Part shown: piece after piece, positions 9,027 through 17,009 of the stretch
Position numbering within the stretch: the stretch's first letter is position 1
Layout of the letters: every line of letters starts with the position of its first letter
Assembly (NCBI GenBank): GCA_019166125.1
Contig: JAHTBO010000002.1
Coordinates: 188,997-252,996, forward strand
From: Alcaligenaceae bacterium CGII-47
GTDB taxonomy: Bacteria; Pseudomonadota; Gammaproteobacteria; Burkholderiales; Burkholderiaceae_B
Length of the DNA: 64,000 nucleotides
Direction of reading: 5' to 3'
The notes under the pieces: model-generated
Told to the model about the DNA's origin: nothing
The model's input: only the letters and a program-made list of their open reading frames with translations
The model's database searches: none
Translations under genes and position numbers: made by a program

Positions 9027-9995
9027 TTACTCCACGACCTTGGTAGCGGATTTAACAAAGGCCTCAGATAGCGTCACGCCTTGTTTCTTGGCTGCGCTAG
9101 GATTGACGTATAACTCAAGCTTGTCACTGGTCTGCGATGCAATCTCACCAGGCTTTGCACCCTTGAGGATCTGAATGACGACCTTACCAGTCTGCACACC
9201 CAAATCGTAGTAATTGACGCCCAACGCAGCGATGGCTCCACGCTTAACACTATCCGTATCAGACGCAATTAGAGGGATCTTGGCCGAATCGCCGACCTTG
9301 ACCAAGGCCTCATAGGCCGAGACCACATTATTGTCAGTGTTTGTGTAGATCGCATCGACCTTGCCTACCAGACTACGCGCTGCCGCACCCACATCAACCG
9401 TACGCGCTGCAGTCGCCTCGATCAAGGTCATGCCAGACTTGGGTAAGAGCTCGCGCAGTGCCTTGACCACAACAACCGAATTTGCCTCACCCGGGTTATA
9501 CACGATACCGATTTTTTTGGCGTCGGGTACGACCTTGCGAATCAGGTCAATCTGCTTTTCCAATGACAACGCATCCGACACGCCAGTTACGTTCGTGCCT
9601 GACGCGTCCATGGAGGGGACAAGCTGGGCTGCAACCGGGTCAGTCACTGCTGAATAGACGACCGGAACGGTCTTGGTTGCGGCCACGACGGCTTGGGCCG
9701 ATGGCGTGGCAATCGCCACAATCACATCTGGCTTGTCACCAATGAACTTACGAGCGATTTGAGCCGCAATGGCAGTGTTGCCTTGTGCGGTTTGAAATTG
9801 CCACTTAAGCCCCTTTGCCTCGGTGTAGCCCGCCTTCGTAAGCGTGTCCTGCACGCCATCCTTAATCGAGTCCAGCGCCGGATGCTCGACAATCGAGGTC
9901 ACCGCAACGGACTGCGCCGATACGATAGAGGACGCCATCAGCCCAGCTACTGCTGCGACCCCAACGAGCCATCGAGCCGATTTGCTTAGTTTCAT
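9027..9995 (-). CDS. ABC transporter substrate-binding protein (TrpX/COG2984 type)
   Basis: A 322-residue secreted binding protein with a Sec signal peptide (KLSKSARWLVGV followed by a hydrophobic core, cleavage likely near VSAQS). The mature part has the periplasmic-binding-protein type I fold of the ABC_sub_bind family: SIVEHPALDSIKDGVQ, AIATPSAQAVVAAT, VYSAVTDPVAAQLV, GVSDALSLEKQIDLI, and NTDNNVV. The ATG at 9995 is chosen because AAGGAG stands at good spacing and the signal peptide begins there; an upstream in-frame start would add 45 residues of unrelated sequence. Relatives bind aromatic amino acids in streptococci, but the ligand in this organism is unknown. It follows the spermidine-synthase-like gene after 31 bases and is separated from its permease by a terminator. 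Confidence 0.94.
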   Translation of the reverse strand: MKLSKSARWLVGVAAVAGLMASSIVSAQSVAVTSIVEHPALDSIKDGVQDTLTKAGYTEAKGLKWQFQTAQGNTAIAAQIARKFIGDKPDVIVAIATPSAQAVVAATKTVPVVYSAVTDPVAAQLVPSMDASGTNVTGVSDALSLEKQIDLIRKVVPDAKKIGIVYNPGEANSVVVVKALRELLPKSGMTLIEATAARTVDVGAAARSLVGKVDAIYTNTDNNVVSAYEALVKVGDSAKIPLIASDTDSVKRGAIAALGVNYYDLGVQTGKVVIQILKGAKPGEIASQTSDKLELYVNPSAAKKQGVTLSEAFVKSATKVVE

Positions 9996-10026
9996 GCAAA
10001 ACTCCTTGCGTGGAAATATCGAATTT

Positions 10027-10806
10027 TCATATTTTAACGGCCTGACGCCCAGCATTGCCCTGCCCCGAGAGTATAGTACGCGCCCAACGCACGCCGGGTA
10101 GCCGACACATCTCTTCGACCGCCTGAGCACGATCTAGAAACTGTTGTCGGCTGACCTCCAACACGGGCCCCTTAAATGCGAGCACCACAGTATTACCCTC
10201 ATCCACCTCGGGCAGACACAGGATACGCCCATCAAATGCCTGAGCAATATGCTTGATATTACGCGCATAGCTCTCGTGGCGCCCAAACAAATTGACGCTC
10301 AGGATCCCTACCTCTGACAGGGCGTGGTAGCAATCTTGATAGAACGCCAGCGAATCGCACACCGGCCCCTGTGCATCAGCATCATACAGATCGACCATCA
10401 GCGCCATAAAGCGATCGATCTGTGCTGGTTGTGCAATCCACAGTGCGGCATCCTCATGATGGATTGACGAACGAGCAGAAGTGGGCAGACGAAAAAAAGC
10501 ACGGCACATCGCCGTGACCTGGGTGTTTCGTTCCACCGTCGCTACCTGCGCCGGTGTGTACTTCAGCACAAACCGCAGCAGAGACCCCGCCCCGAGGCCC
10601 AGAATTCCGATCTGATCCCGGGCGCGTGGCGCCAGAAACAACAGCCACGCCATCATCTGCTGGGTATAAGAAAGGACTAATTCAGACGGGTGCGCGACAC
10701 TCATCGCCCCCTGTATCCACTCGGAATCAAAATGCAGATAGCGCACCCCACCCTCTTCGGAGAGTGTGGGCACATCACCAATTATGGACGAACCTCGAGC
10801 ACTCAT
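10027..10806 (-). CDS. Spermidine synthase-like protein
   Basis: The 259-residue protein has the Rossmann methyltransferase-like fold of the polyamine synthases. The nucleotide-binding turn is GILGLGAGSLLRFVLKY at about residue 65, followed by TVERNTQVTAMCRAFF, where an acidic residue contacts the ligand ribose, and by LMVDLYDADAQGP, the region that holds the catalytic Asp in SpeE. It lacks the clear SpeE N-terminal beta-barrel consensus, so it may not transfer aminopropyl groups. Such stand-alone SpeE-like proteins are widespread in Burkholderiales without a proven reaction. The start lies 11 bases after the thiolase stop, so the two probably share a transcript. Confidence 0.8.
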   Translation of the reverse strand: MSARGSSIIGDVPTLSEEGGVRYLHFDSEWIQGAMSVAHPSELVLSYTQQMMAWLLFLAPRARDQIGILGLGAGSLLRFVLKYTPAQVATVERNTQVTAMCRAFFRLPTSARSSIHHEDAALWIAQPAQIDRFMALMVDLYDADAQGPVCDSLAFYQDCYHALSEVGILSVNLFGRHESYARNIKHIAQAFDGRILCLPEVDEGNTVVLAFKGPVLEVSRQQFLDRAQAVEEMCRLPGVRWARTILSGQGNAGRQAVKI

Positions 10807-10817
10807 CGACCCGCTGC

Positions 10818-11999
10818 CTATAAACGTTCAAAGATTGCGGCGATACCCTGTCCGCCACCGATACACATCGTGATCAAAGCATAGCGTCCTTGGATACGTT
10901 GCAACTCATGCAGCGCTTTGACTGTAATCAACGCGCCAGTCGCACCGATTGGATGGCCCAGGCTGATGCCGCTACCGTTTGGATTGACCTTGGCGGGGTC
11001 AAAACCCAGTTCTCGGGAGACCGCACACGCCTGCGCAGCAAAGGCCTCGTTCGCCTCGATGACATCCATCTGATCTATCGTCAGCCCAGCACGCGAGAGC
11101 GCGTTGCGTGTCGCGGGCACTGGCCCCATACCCATATATTTAGGATCCACCCCGGCGTGGCCGTAGGCCACCAGACGCGCCATAGGCTGGATGCCACGAG
11201 CCTTGGCTGCCTGCTCCGTCATTAGCATCACCGCTGCCGCACCATCATTCAAACCCGAGGCGTTGCCCGCCGTCACCGTTCCGTCTTCCTTGGCGAATAC
11301 GGGTTTGAGCCTGGAGAAATGTTCCGGCGTTGCGCCAAAGCGCACGTGCTCATCCTGATCGAATACTACCTCAGCCTTACGCGTTTGCTGCACGACAGGC
11401 ACGATCTGGTCCTTAAAGTAACCCCGAGTGATCGCCTGCTCGGCGCGCTGGTGAGAGCTTAGCGCCAGCGCATCCTGTTCTGCTCGGCTAACATCATATT
11501 TCTGGGCGATATTTTCTGCCGTCACGCCCATATGGAATTTGTCGAAAGGGTCCGAGAGGGCCCCCGTCATCATATCGATTAGACGGCTATCCCCCATACG
11601 CGCCCCCCAACGATGCCCGGTAGCAATATAGGGCGCCCGGCTCATGCTCTCTGCACCCGCCCCAATCGCGATTTCTCCGTCACCCAGCATCAGAGACTGC
11701 GCGGCCGACACAATCGCCTGTAGGCCAGACCCGCACAGACGGTTCACATTAAAAGCCGGCGTGGCCTCGCCTATCCCGGCACTCATGGTCGCGACGCGCG
11801 ACAGGTACATATCACGCGGCTCGGTATTAATGACATGACCAAAGACGACATGCCCAATTTCCGCCGCTGGCACCCCCACGCGTTCGATAACAGATCGGAG
11901 CACCGTCGCCCCCAGCTCGCAAGGCGCTACATCCTTCAGCCCACCCCCAAAATCACCTATAGCAGTGCGGCAAGCCCCGACGACGACGACTTCTTGCAT
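10818..11999 (-). CDS. Acetyl-CoA acetyltransferase (thiolase II)
   Basis: A 393-residue biosynthetic-type thiolase that condenses two acetyl-CoA to acetoacetyl-CoA or runs in reverse, in the cytoplasm. The acyl-accepting cysteine is in NRLCGSGLQAIVSAAQ near residue 90, the histidine in GSGISLGHPIGATGA near 350, and the second catalytic cysteine in LITMCIGGGQG near 380. The start is set at ATG 11999 (MQEVVVVGACRTAIG), with GGAG 9 bases upstream. An in-frame start 11 codons earlier would add MLSFFFCWSFA, made from the terminator sequence of the previous gene. No phaB or phaC partner is nearby, so a role in polyhydroxybutyrate synthesis is not supported by context. Confidence 0.95.
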   Translation of the reverse strand: MQEVVVVGACRTAIGDFGGGLKDVAPCELGATVLRSVIERVGVPAAEIGHVVFGHVINTEPRDMYLSRVATMSAGIGEATPAFNVNRLCGSGLQAIVSAAQSLMLGDGEIAIGAGAESMSRAPYIATGHRWGARMGDSRLIDMMTGALSDPFDKFHMGVTAENIAQKYDVSRAEQDALALSSHQRAEQAITRGYFKDQIVPVVQQTRKAEVVFDQDEHVRFGATPEHFSRLKPVFAKEDGTVTAGNASGLNDGAAAVMLMTEQAAKARGIQPMARLVAYGHAGVDPKYMGMGPVPATRNALSRAGLTIDQMDVIEANEAFAAQACAVSRELGFDPAKVNPNGSGISLGHPIGATGALITVKALHELQRIQGRYALITMCIGGGQGIAAIFERL

Positions 12000-12013
12000 A
12001 GCGAAACTCCAAC

Positions 12014-12049
12014 AAAAAAAGAAAGAGAGCATGCCAAGATGCTCTCTTT
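12014..12049 (-). terminator. Intrinsic terminator after the 49-residue orphan gene
   Basis: A perfect 11-bp stem (12022-12032 with 12039-12049) with a 6-base loop is followed on the minus strand by CTTTTTTTG. It sits between the orphan gene and the thiolase gene and should end the orphan transcript. Confidence 0.85.
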
Positions 12050-12102
12050 GAGAATAATACCGTACTGATTACGCACCCGCACACGATGGGCGGGCGCCAG
12101 CC

Positions 12103-12252
12103 TCACTCTTCCTTATCTGAGGAGGATGCATCATGAGAGGCGACCGTATCACGATCCTTGCTGCCCTGCTCTTCGCGCATTTTTGGGGAGACCCAGTTAA
12201 GCGGCTCGACAACAACAACACCCTTTTTGGGTTTGGGGGCTGGCTTCGACAT
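12103..12252 (-). CDS. Small basic/hydrophilic protein, 49 residues, unknown function
   Basis: I do not recognise this protein. It starts MSKPAPKPKKGVVVVEPLNW and ends in a charged, serine-rich and acidic tail (ASSSDKEE). The N-terminal third is Pro/Lys-rich, and there is no membrane segment or signal peptide. The case that it is real rests on a strong AGGAG at correct spacing before ATG 12252, a candidate sigma-70 promoter about 55 bases upstream, and an excellent terminator about 50 bases downstream, so it has a complete monocistronic unit. A longer in-frame start 17 codons upstream is less likely because the Shine-Dalgarno sequence would then be coding. Confidence 0.7.
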   Translation of the reverse strand: MSKPAPKPKKGVVVVEPLNWVSPKMREEQGSKDRDTVASHDASSSDKEE

Positions 12253-12654
12253 ACACTCTTCTCCTATTCGTCCGGTCGGTGGCACCGTGCCTCCGTATAC
12301 CACCTATAAGGATAGCCCTTTTAGATGAAAAAGGCCAATTTAGCAGGATACTTGAACGAATTTACGGCATATTAGTGAAAAATATGCATAAACCATGCTT
12401 ATCGTTCACCCTTATCATGCAACGTAAATAGACTTATTGATTACGCATCGTAAAGAGGTCCATTCCATAAATCGGCGTATGGAGCTTACGCTACCCCTTC
12501 AAAACCTCAGTGATGTGCTGATACCATGGTGCCCTTTGCGCAACACGGAAAAGCCCACCATCCTGAAGATGGGTAGCCAGCTAGGTAGTCAGCTCAATTC
12601 TGCAGGCCGTGATCGTGCGTTAATCTGTTGTATTAAAAAGAAAGTACTGATTTC
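12253..12654. other. 402-bp intergenic region between the orphan gene and xthA
   Basis: This divergent region carries the leader and promoter of the 49-residue gene at its left end. The rest is AT-richer than its surroundings. A plus-strand frame at 12437-12658 runs into the xthA start, but it has no Shine-Dalgarno sequence or recognisable protein. I see only short weak hairpins (for example CCATC/GATGG near 12560) and no firm promoter for xthA. An unannotated small RNA cannot be excluded. Confidence 0.5.
12309..12338 (-). promoter_or_regulatory. Candidate sigma-70 promoter of the 49-residue gene
   Basis: On the minus strand, TTGGCC (12333-12338) and TATCCT (12309-12314) are separated by 18 bases, each with 4 of 6 consensus matches. 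Transcription would start near 12302, leaving a leader of about 50 bases. Confidence 0.45.
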
Positions 12655-13443
12655 ATGAAACTCGCCACCTGGAATGTAAACTCCCTGAATGTCCGCCTCC
12701 CCCACGTCCTTAACTGGCTCGAAGCCAATCCAGTAGACGTGCTGTGCCTACAAGAGCTCAAGCAGCCAGATGACAAATTTCCGCTGGACGCCTTTATAGA
12801 GCGCGGCTATCAGGCCTGCTGGGCCGGCCAAAAAACTTATAACGGCGTCGCGATCATCAGCCGCCAGGCGGGCACGGATATTCAGCGAAACATCCCGGGC
12901 TACGAGGACCCACAGCAACGTATCATTGCGACGACTTTACCGGGGATCGGCTCGGTCGATGAGCTGCGCGTCATCAGCGCATACTGCCCTAATGGCCAGG
13001 CAGTCGGCAGCGATAAGTACGCCTATAAGCTTGACTGGTATGCCGCCTTGCGCGACTGGTTGGCAACCGAGCTGCGGCGCCACCCACATCTTGTGATTCT
13101 CGGGGACTACAACGTCGCCCCTGCCGACGAGGACGTCCACGACCCGCAGGCTTGGGAAGGCGATATTCTGGTGTCTGCACCTGAACGTGCAGCCTTGCAG
13201 TCCCTGTTCGATCTGGGCCTGGCCGATACCTTCAGGCTATTTGACCAAGCCCCGCAAAGCTTTTCCTGGTGGGACTATCGGCGCTTTGCCTTTCGGCGCA
13301 ACGCAGGTGTACGCATCGATCACGTATTGAGTTCACCGCAACTCACGGCGCGCTGCACGGCCTGTGTCATCGATAAAACACCGCGCGCCTGGGAAAAGCC
13401 GTCAGACCATGCGCCCGTCATCGCAAGCTTCGAATTAACGTAG
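12655..13443 (+). CDS. xthA: Exodeoxyribonuclease III (XthA-type AP endonuclease)
   Basis: The 262-residue enzyme cuts DNA at abasic sites and removes 3' blocking groups and nucleotides in base-excision repair. The ExoIII order of motifs is complete: the N-terminal metal-binding MKLATWNVNSLNVR, LCLQELKQPD with the metal-binding Glu, ISAYCPNGQ, LGDYNVAP with catalytic Asp and Asn, SFSWWDYR, and the C-terminal RIDHVLSS and PSDHAPV with the catalytic His. The length equals that of ExoIII. Only a weak Shine-Dalgarno sequence (AAAGAAAG) precedes the ATG. It is the first plus-strand gene after a long minus-strand block. Confidence 0.96.
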   Translation: MKLATWNVNSLNVRLPHVLNWLEANPVDVLCLQELKQPDDKFPLDAFIERGYQACWAGQKTYNGVAIISRQAGTDIQRNIPGYEDPQQRIIATTLPGIGSVDELRVISAYCPNGQAVGSDKYAYKLDWYAALRDWLATELRRHPHLVILGDYNVAPADEDVHDPQAWEGDILVSAPERAALQSLFDLGLADTFRLFDQAPQSFSWWDYRRFAFRRNAGVRIDHVLSSPQLTARCTACVIDKTPRAWEKPSDHAPVIASFELT

Positions 13444-13457
13444 TTCGACCATCGAGC

Positions 13458-13487
13458 GCGACATAATCGGTGAGCGGCGTTTATAAT
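13458..13487 (+). promoter_or_regulatory. Candidate sigma-70 promoter of the 104-residue gene
   Basis: A perfect TATAAT at 13482-13487 lies 18 bases after GCGACA at 13458-13463 (4 of 6 matches). Transcription near 13494 would give a leader of about 25 bases before the ATG at 13519. The promoter may also drive gmk-rpoZ-spoT. Confidence 0.55.
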
Positions 13488-13518
13488 TTGTACGCAACCG
13501 CATTCCGAGCCTATTTCC

Positions 13519-13833
13519 ATGCCTCTAGCCAGCCGCCTGGTTCGTTCACTCGACCAAGGTTATGAACTTGATATTACTCTCGAAGACCTGGATTTCCGCG
13601 TCTATATCGCGCTGCGCGAGGCGGATATAGATCAGGTCACCAGCCTGGTTCCACCCGAGCGCTTCCAGCAAGATGGCGACGTGCACGTCGTGGCCATCCA
13701 CGACACCGATGATGCCTCCGAGCAGATCCAGGATGTATTGTTTAATTTGAATCCGGGTGATGCGATTGTATTTTTATGCACGGGCGAACAGGCCTACAAA
13801 AATACGCTGGCTGAATTCAATCAGCAGTCCTAA
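13519..13833 (+). CDS. Conserved-looking hypothetical protein, 104 residues
   Basis: I do not recognise the family. The protein is acidic and soluble, with no signal peptide or membrane segment. The text alternates predicted strands and helices (DITLEDLDFRVYIALREADIDQV, then DVHVVAIHDTDDASEQIQDVLF, then GDAIVFLCTGEQAY), which suggests one compact alpha/beta domain. Evidence that it is real: a perfect -10 box upstream at the right distance, codon use like its neighbours, and a position 34 bases before gmk on the same strand, giving a likely operon with gmk, rpoZ and spoT. No Shine-Dalgarno sequence is obvious (TTTCC before ATG). A function cannot be assigned. Confidence 0.7.
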   Translation: MPLASRLVRSLDQGYELDITLEDLDFRVYIALREADIDQVTSLVPPERFQQDGDVHVVAIHDTDDASEQIQDVLFNLNPGDAIVFLCTGEQAYKNTLAEFNQQS

Positions 13834-13867
13834 CCCGATACCCTAACTCCCACAGGCTCTCGACATA

Positions 13868-14512
13868 ATGTCCTCTTCTGGCAATATTTTCATGGTTGTC
13901 GCGCCCAGCGGGGCAGGTAAATCCAGCTTGGTTAATGCACTACTCGAACAAGACCCGACAATCGTATTGTCGATCTCGTGCACCACACGCACGCCGCGCC
14001 CCGGTGAAGAAGACCAAAAGCATTATCGTTTCGTCAGTGCAGAGCACTTTCTCGCCATGCGTGAACGCCAGGACATGCTGGAATGGGCGGAGGTACATGG
14101 CAATTTCTACGGTACGCCACGTGATCGCGTCGAGCAGGCGCTCAGTGACGGATCGGACATTATTCTAGAAATTGATTGGCAAGGCGCACGCCAGGTGCGC
14201 CAACACTATCCCCAAGCCGTTGGGATATTTATTTTACCGCCGTCGATCGAAGCGCTAGAGGCCCGCCTCAAAAACCGCGGCCAGGATGCGCCACAAGTCA
14301 TCGCGCGCCGCTTACTCGCTGCAGGCGGCGAGATGGCACATGCTTCTGATTGTGAATATGTTATTATTAATCAAGAATTTAGCACTGCACTAACCCAGTT
14401 AGGACGCATTGTTTGCGCAACGCGTCTACGTTATGGCACCCAGGCGGTGCGCCATGCCGAATTGTTTGTCCAACTCGGCATCAGCAAAACCGCATCATTT
14501 ATTTCCTCATAG
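13868..14512 (+). CDS. gmk: Guanylate kinase
   Basis: Gmk phosphorylates GMP and dGMP with ATP to GDP and dGDP, feeding GTP and ppGpp synthesis. The protein has 214 residues, within the family range. The P-loop [11 protein letters not shown] is near residue 12, the GMP-binding segment [21 protein letters not shown] near 38-58, and the NFYGTPRD and [12 protein letters not shown] segments follow. The C-terminus lacks further domains. The gene is followed by rpoZ after 7 bases and then spoT, the same order as in E. coli, linking guanylate supply with alarmone metabolism. Confidence 0.97.
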   Translation: MSSSGNIFMVVAPSGAGKSSLVNALLEQDPTIVLSISCTTRTPRPGEEDQKHYRFVSAEHFLAMRERQDMLEWAEVHGNFYGTPRDRVEQALSDGSDIILEIDWQGARQVRQHYPQAVGIFILPPSIEALEARLKNRGQDAPQVIARRLLAAGGEMAHASDCEYVIINQEFSTALTQLGRIVCATRLRYGTQAVRHAELFVQLGISKTASFISS

Positions 14513-14519
14513 AGCGCAC

Positions 14520-14723
14520 ATGGCCCGTATTACCGTAGAAGACTGCCTCGTCCAGGTTCCCAACCGCTTCGACCTCACCCTGGTCGCGACCTATCGCGCC
14601 CGCGAGTTGGCCCAAGGCCACGAGGCACGCATGGACAGTCACAACAAACCCACTGTCACCGCCCTGCGCGAGATTGCTGCCGGTTTGGTCGGCACGGAGA
14701 TGCTGCGCAAGGTTCCGACCTGA
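14520..14723 (+). CDS. rpoZ: RNA polymerase omega subunit
   Basis: Omega (67 residues here) clamps the C-terminus of beta' and helps RNA polymerase assembly and ppGpp sensing. The sequence [20 protein letters not shown] and the helix [11 protein letters not shown] followed by [13 protein letters not shown] are canonical. The true start is ATG 14520; the frame is open 37 codons further upstream, but that part lies in the gmk coding end. The next gene begins 13 bases after its stop. The protein is short compared with the 91-residue E. coli form, as in many betaproteobacteria. Confidence 0.96.
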   Translation: MARITVEDCLVQVPNRFDLTLVATYRARELAQGHEARMDSHNKPTVTALREIAAGLVGTEMLRKVPT

Positions 14724-14736
14724 ATACGGAAGTCGT

Positions 14737-17007
14737 ATGGCATTCCCAGGCCTACGCGGTGCGTCTTCGGGCCTACTAGCCGTCCTGAAAAAAGGGCCGC
14801 GGCTGCGGCGGCGCAAGCCCCGCAGCAGCACTCCGGTGCCGGACTCAGCCCTTACCCCTCCTAATCCTATCGCCTCACTGGCACCCCTCACGCAGATTAT
14901 CAGCACCTATCTAAGTGATAAGGATGTCGAACGCGTACGGGATGCCTATCGTTTTGCTGATAGTGCCCACCTCGGGCAGTTCCGCGCAAGCGGCGAGCCG
15001 TATATCTCACACCCTATCGCCGTCACAGAGATCTGTGCCGGATGGAAGCTGGACGCTGACTCATTGATGGCTGCGCTTCTGCACGATGTCATTGAGGATC
15101 AGGGTGTCGCCAAACAAGATCTGGCCGAGAAATTCGGCTCGGATGTTTCCGAAATTGTGGACGGCCTCTCTAAGCTCGAGCGCCTGGAGTTTGCCACCAA
15201 GGCTGAACAACAAGCCGAGAGCTTTCGCAAAATGCTGCTGGCGATGTCACGAGACGTACGTGTCATCCTGATCAAGCTCGCAGATCGCTTGCACAATATG
15301 CGTACATTGGATGCCGTTTCGATTGAAAAGCGGCGTCGTGTCGCACTCGAAACGCTGGACATCTATACGCCGATTGCGCACCGCCTGGGTCTTAACGCTC
15401 TATTCCGCGAGCTTCAGGATCGTTGCTTCAAGGCGATCTACCCCAATCGCTACGCTGTTCTCTATAAAGCCATGATGTCGGCACGCGGCAATCGGCGCGA
15501 GGTTATCTCTAAAATTGCCGACGCCGTGCGCATCGCTCTGCCTGCCGCAGGCCTGGAAGCCGAGGTATCAGGACGAGAAAAATCCCTCTATGGCATCTAC
15601 AAAAAAATGGTCGCACAAAAGAAATCATTCTCTGATGTGTTGGATATCTATGGGTTTAGGGTCGTCGTCCATACGCTACCCGAGTGCTACCTGGCCCTAG
15701 GCACACTCCATCAGCTCTATCGGCCGGTACCTGGAAAATTCAAGGACTATATAGCCATCCCCAAGGTAAATGGTTATCAGTCACTACACACGACACTGAT
15801 CGGGCCCTATGGCACTCCCGTAGAGTTTCAGTTTCGTACCCGCGATATGGATCATGTCGCTGAGGAAGGGGTCGCCTCGCACTGGCTTTATAAAGAAGCG
15901 GGCACATCCCTTAACGATCTACAAAAGCGCACTCATCAGTGGCTCCAATCCCTTCTGGATATCCAAAGCCAGACTGGTGATTCAGGTGAGTTCCTAGAGC
16001 ACGTCAAGGTCGATCTATTTCCCGATGCGGTCTATGTGTTCACTCCTCAGGGCAAAATCCTGTCTCTGCCGCGCGGCGCCACGCCTGTCGATTTCGCCTA
16101 CGCAATCCACACGGACGTTGGCAACCAGGCTGTCGCCTGCAAAATCAATGGTGAATTCTCGCCACTGCGTACGGAACTGCGCAGCGGCGATGCGGTAGAG
16201 GTCATCACGTCGCCCGCCTCACGTCCAAGTGCCCAATGGTTGAATTATGTACGCACGGGACGTGCCCGCTCGGAGATCCGGCACTATCTGCGCACCGAAC
16301 GCTACGAAGAATCTGTAGCCTTTGGTCGCAGATTGCTCGATCAGGCTTTTGATCAGATAAGACTGCCCCACCCCAAGGATGATGCGATCGAGTGGGAGCG
16401 CCTGGCCAAGAGTTCGGGCGCCACCACACGCGACGAAATTCTCGCCGATATCGGCTTGGGTAAACGTCTGGCGGCTGTGGTTGCGCGTCGCTTTGCACCC
16501 GAGAACTCATTACTCGAAACAACCGCTGCGGCGGTCGACGAGATGACTTCGGCAACCAACGCACCCATTGTCATTCACGGTAACGAAGGTCAGGCGGTGC
16601 AGTTGGCAGCGTGTTGTGGCCCGCTGCCTGGTGACGCCATCATAGGCGGGATACGTCTGGGGCACGGCCTGGTGGTCCACATGGGAGATTGTCCTGTCGC
16701 CCTACGACAGCAGGTCAAAGAGCCCGAACGCTGGATCCCGGTCGTCTGGGATACCACGACTGCTCGCCACCTCTCGACTCGGTTGGATATAACAGTCCTC
16801 AACGAACGCGGCGTATTAGGTCGGATTGCCGCAGAGGTCACCGAGGCGGACTCTAATATCATGCAACTGAGCATGCCTGAGGACGCCGCCGCGACGGCGT
16901 TAATCCATCTGACCGTTCAGGTTGATCATCGCAAACACCTGGCTCAGGTCATTCGCGCTATCCGACACGTCCCCCAGGTGCAGAAAATCGTTCGCGCCAA
17001 GGGCTGA
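14737..17007 (+). CDS. spoT: Bifunctional (p)ppGpp synthetase/hydrolase SpoT
   Basis: A 756-residue RelA/SpoT-homologue that makes and destroys the alarmone (p)ppGpp. The HD hydrolase domain is intact (ISHPIAVTEI near residue 90, then LLHDVIEDQG), so hydrolysis should work. The synthetase domain has GREKSLYGIYKKM and GFRVVV, and carries KFKDYIAIPKVNGYQSLHT. The basic KFKD motif there is of the SpoT/Rel type rather than the acidic motif of RelA. TGS (VYVFTPQGKILSLPRGATPVDFAYA cut by residues near 445-505) and a C-terminal ACT domain (LDITVLNERGVLGRIAAEV) follow. The ATG at 14737 has GGAAG upstream; a TTG 21 codons earlier would overlap rpoZ. It ends 2 bases from the convergent ppiD. Confidence 0.96.
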   Translation: MAFPGLRGASSGLLAVLKKGPRLRRRKPRSSTPVPDSALTPPNPIASLAPLTQIISTYLSDKDVERVRDAYRFADSAHLGQFRASGEPYISHPIAVTEICAGWKLDADSLMAALLHDVIEDQGVAKQDLAEKFGSDVSEIVDGLSKLERLEFATKAEQQAESFRKMLLAMSRDVRVILIKLADRLHNMRTLDAVSIEKRRRVALETLDIYTPIAHRLGLNALFRELQDRCFKAIYPNRYAVLYKAMMSARGNRREVISKIADAVRIALPAAGLEAEVSGREKSLYGIYKKMVAQKKSFSDVLDIYGFRVVVHTLPECYLALGTLHQLYRPVPGKFKDYIAIPKVNGYQSLHTTLIGPYGTPVEFQFRTRDMDHVAEEGVASHWLYKEAGTSLNDLQKRTHQWLQSLLDIQSQTGDSGEFLEHVKVDLFPDAVYVFTPQGKILSLPRGATPVDFAYAIHTDVGNQAVACKINGEFSPLRTELRSGDAVEVITSPASRPSAQWLNYVRTGRARSEIRHYLRTERYEESVAFGRRLLDQAFDQIRLPHPKDDAIEWERLAKSSGATTRDEILADIGLGKRLAAVVARRFAPENSLLETTAAAVDEMTSATNAPIVIHGNEGQAVQLAACCGPLPGDAIIGGIRLGHGLVVHMGDCPVALRQQVKEPERWIPVVWDTTTARHLSTRLDITVLNERGVLGRIAAEVTEADSNIMQLSMPEDAAATALIHLTVQVDHRKHLAQVIRAIRHVPQVQKIVRAKG

Positions 17008-17009
17008 AC

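Noticed and set aside
12437-12658. 73-codon open frame before xthA
   Set aside because: No SD, no recognisable content, and it overlaps the xthA start. Kept as part of the intergenic description only.
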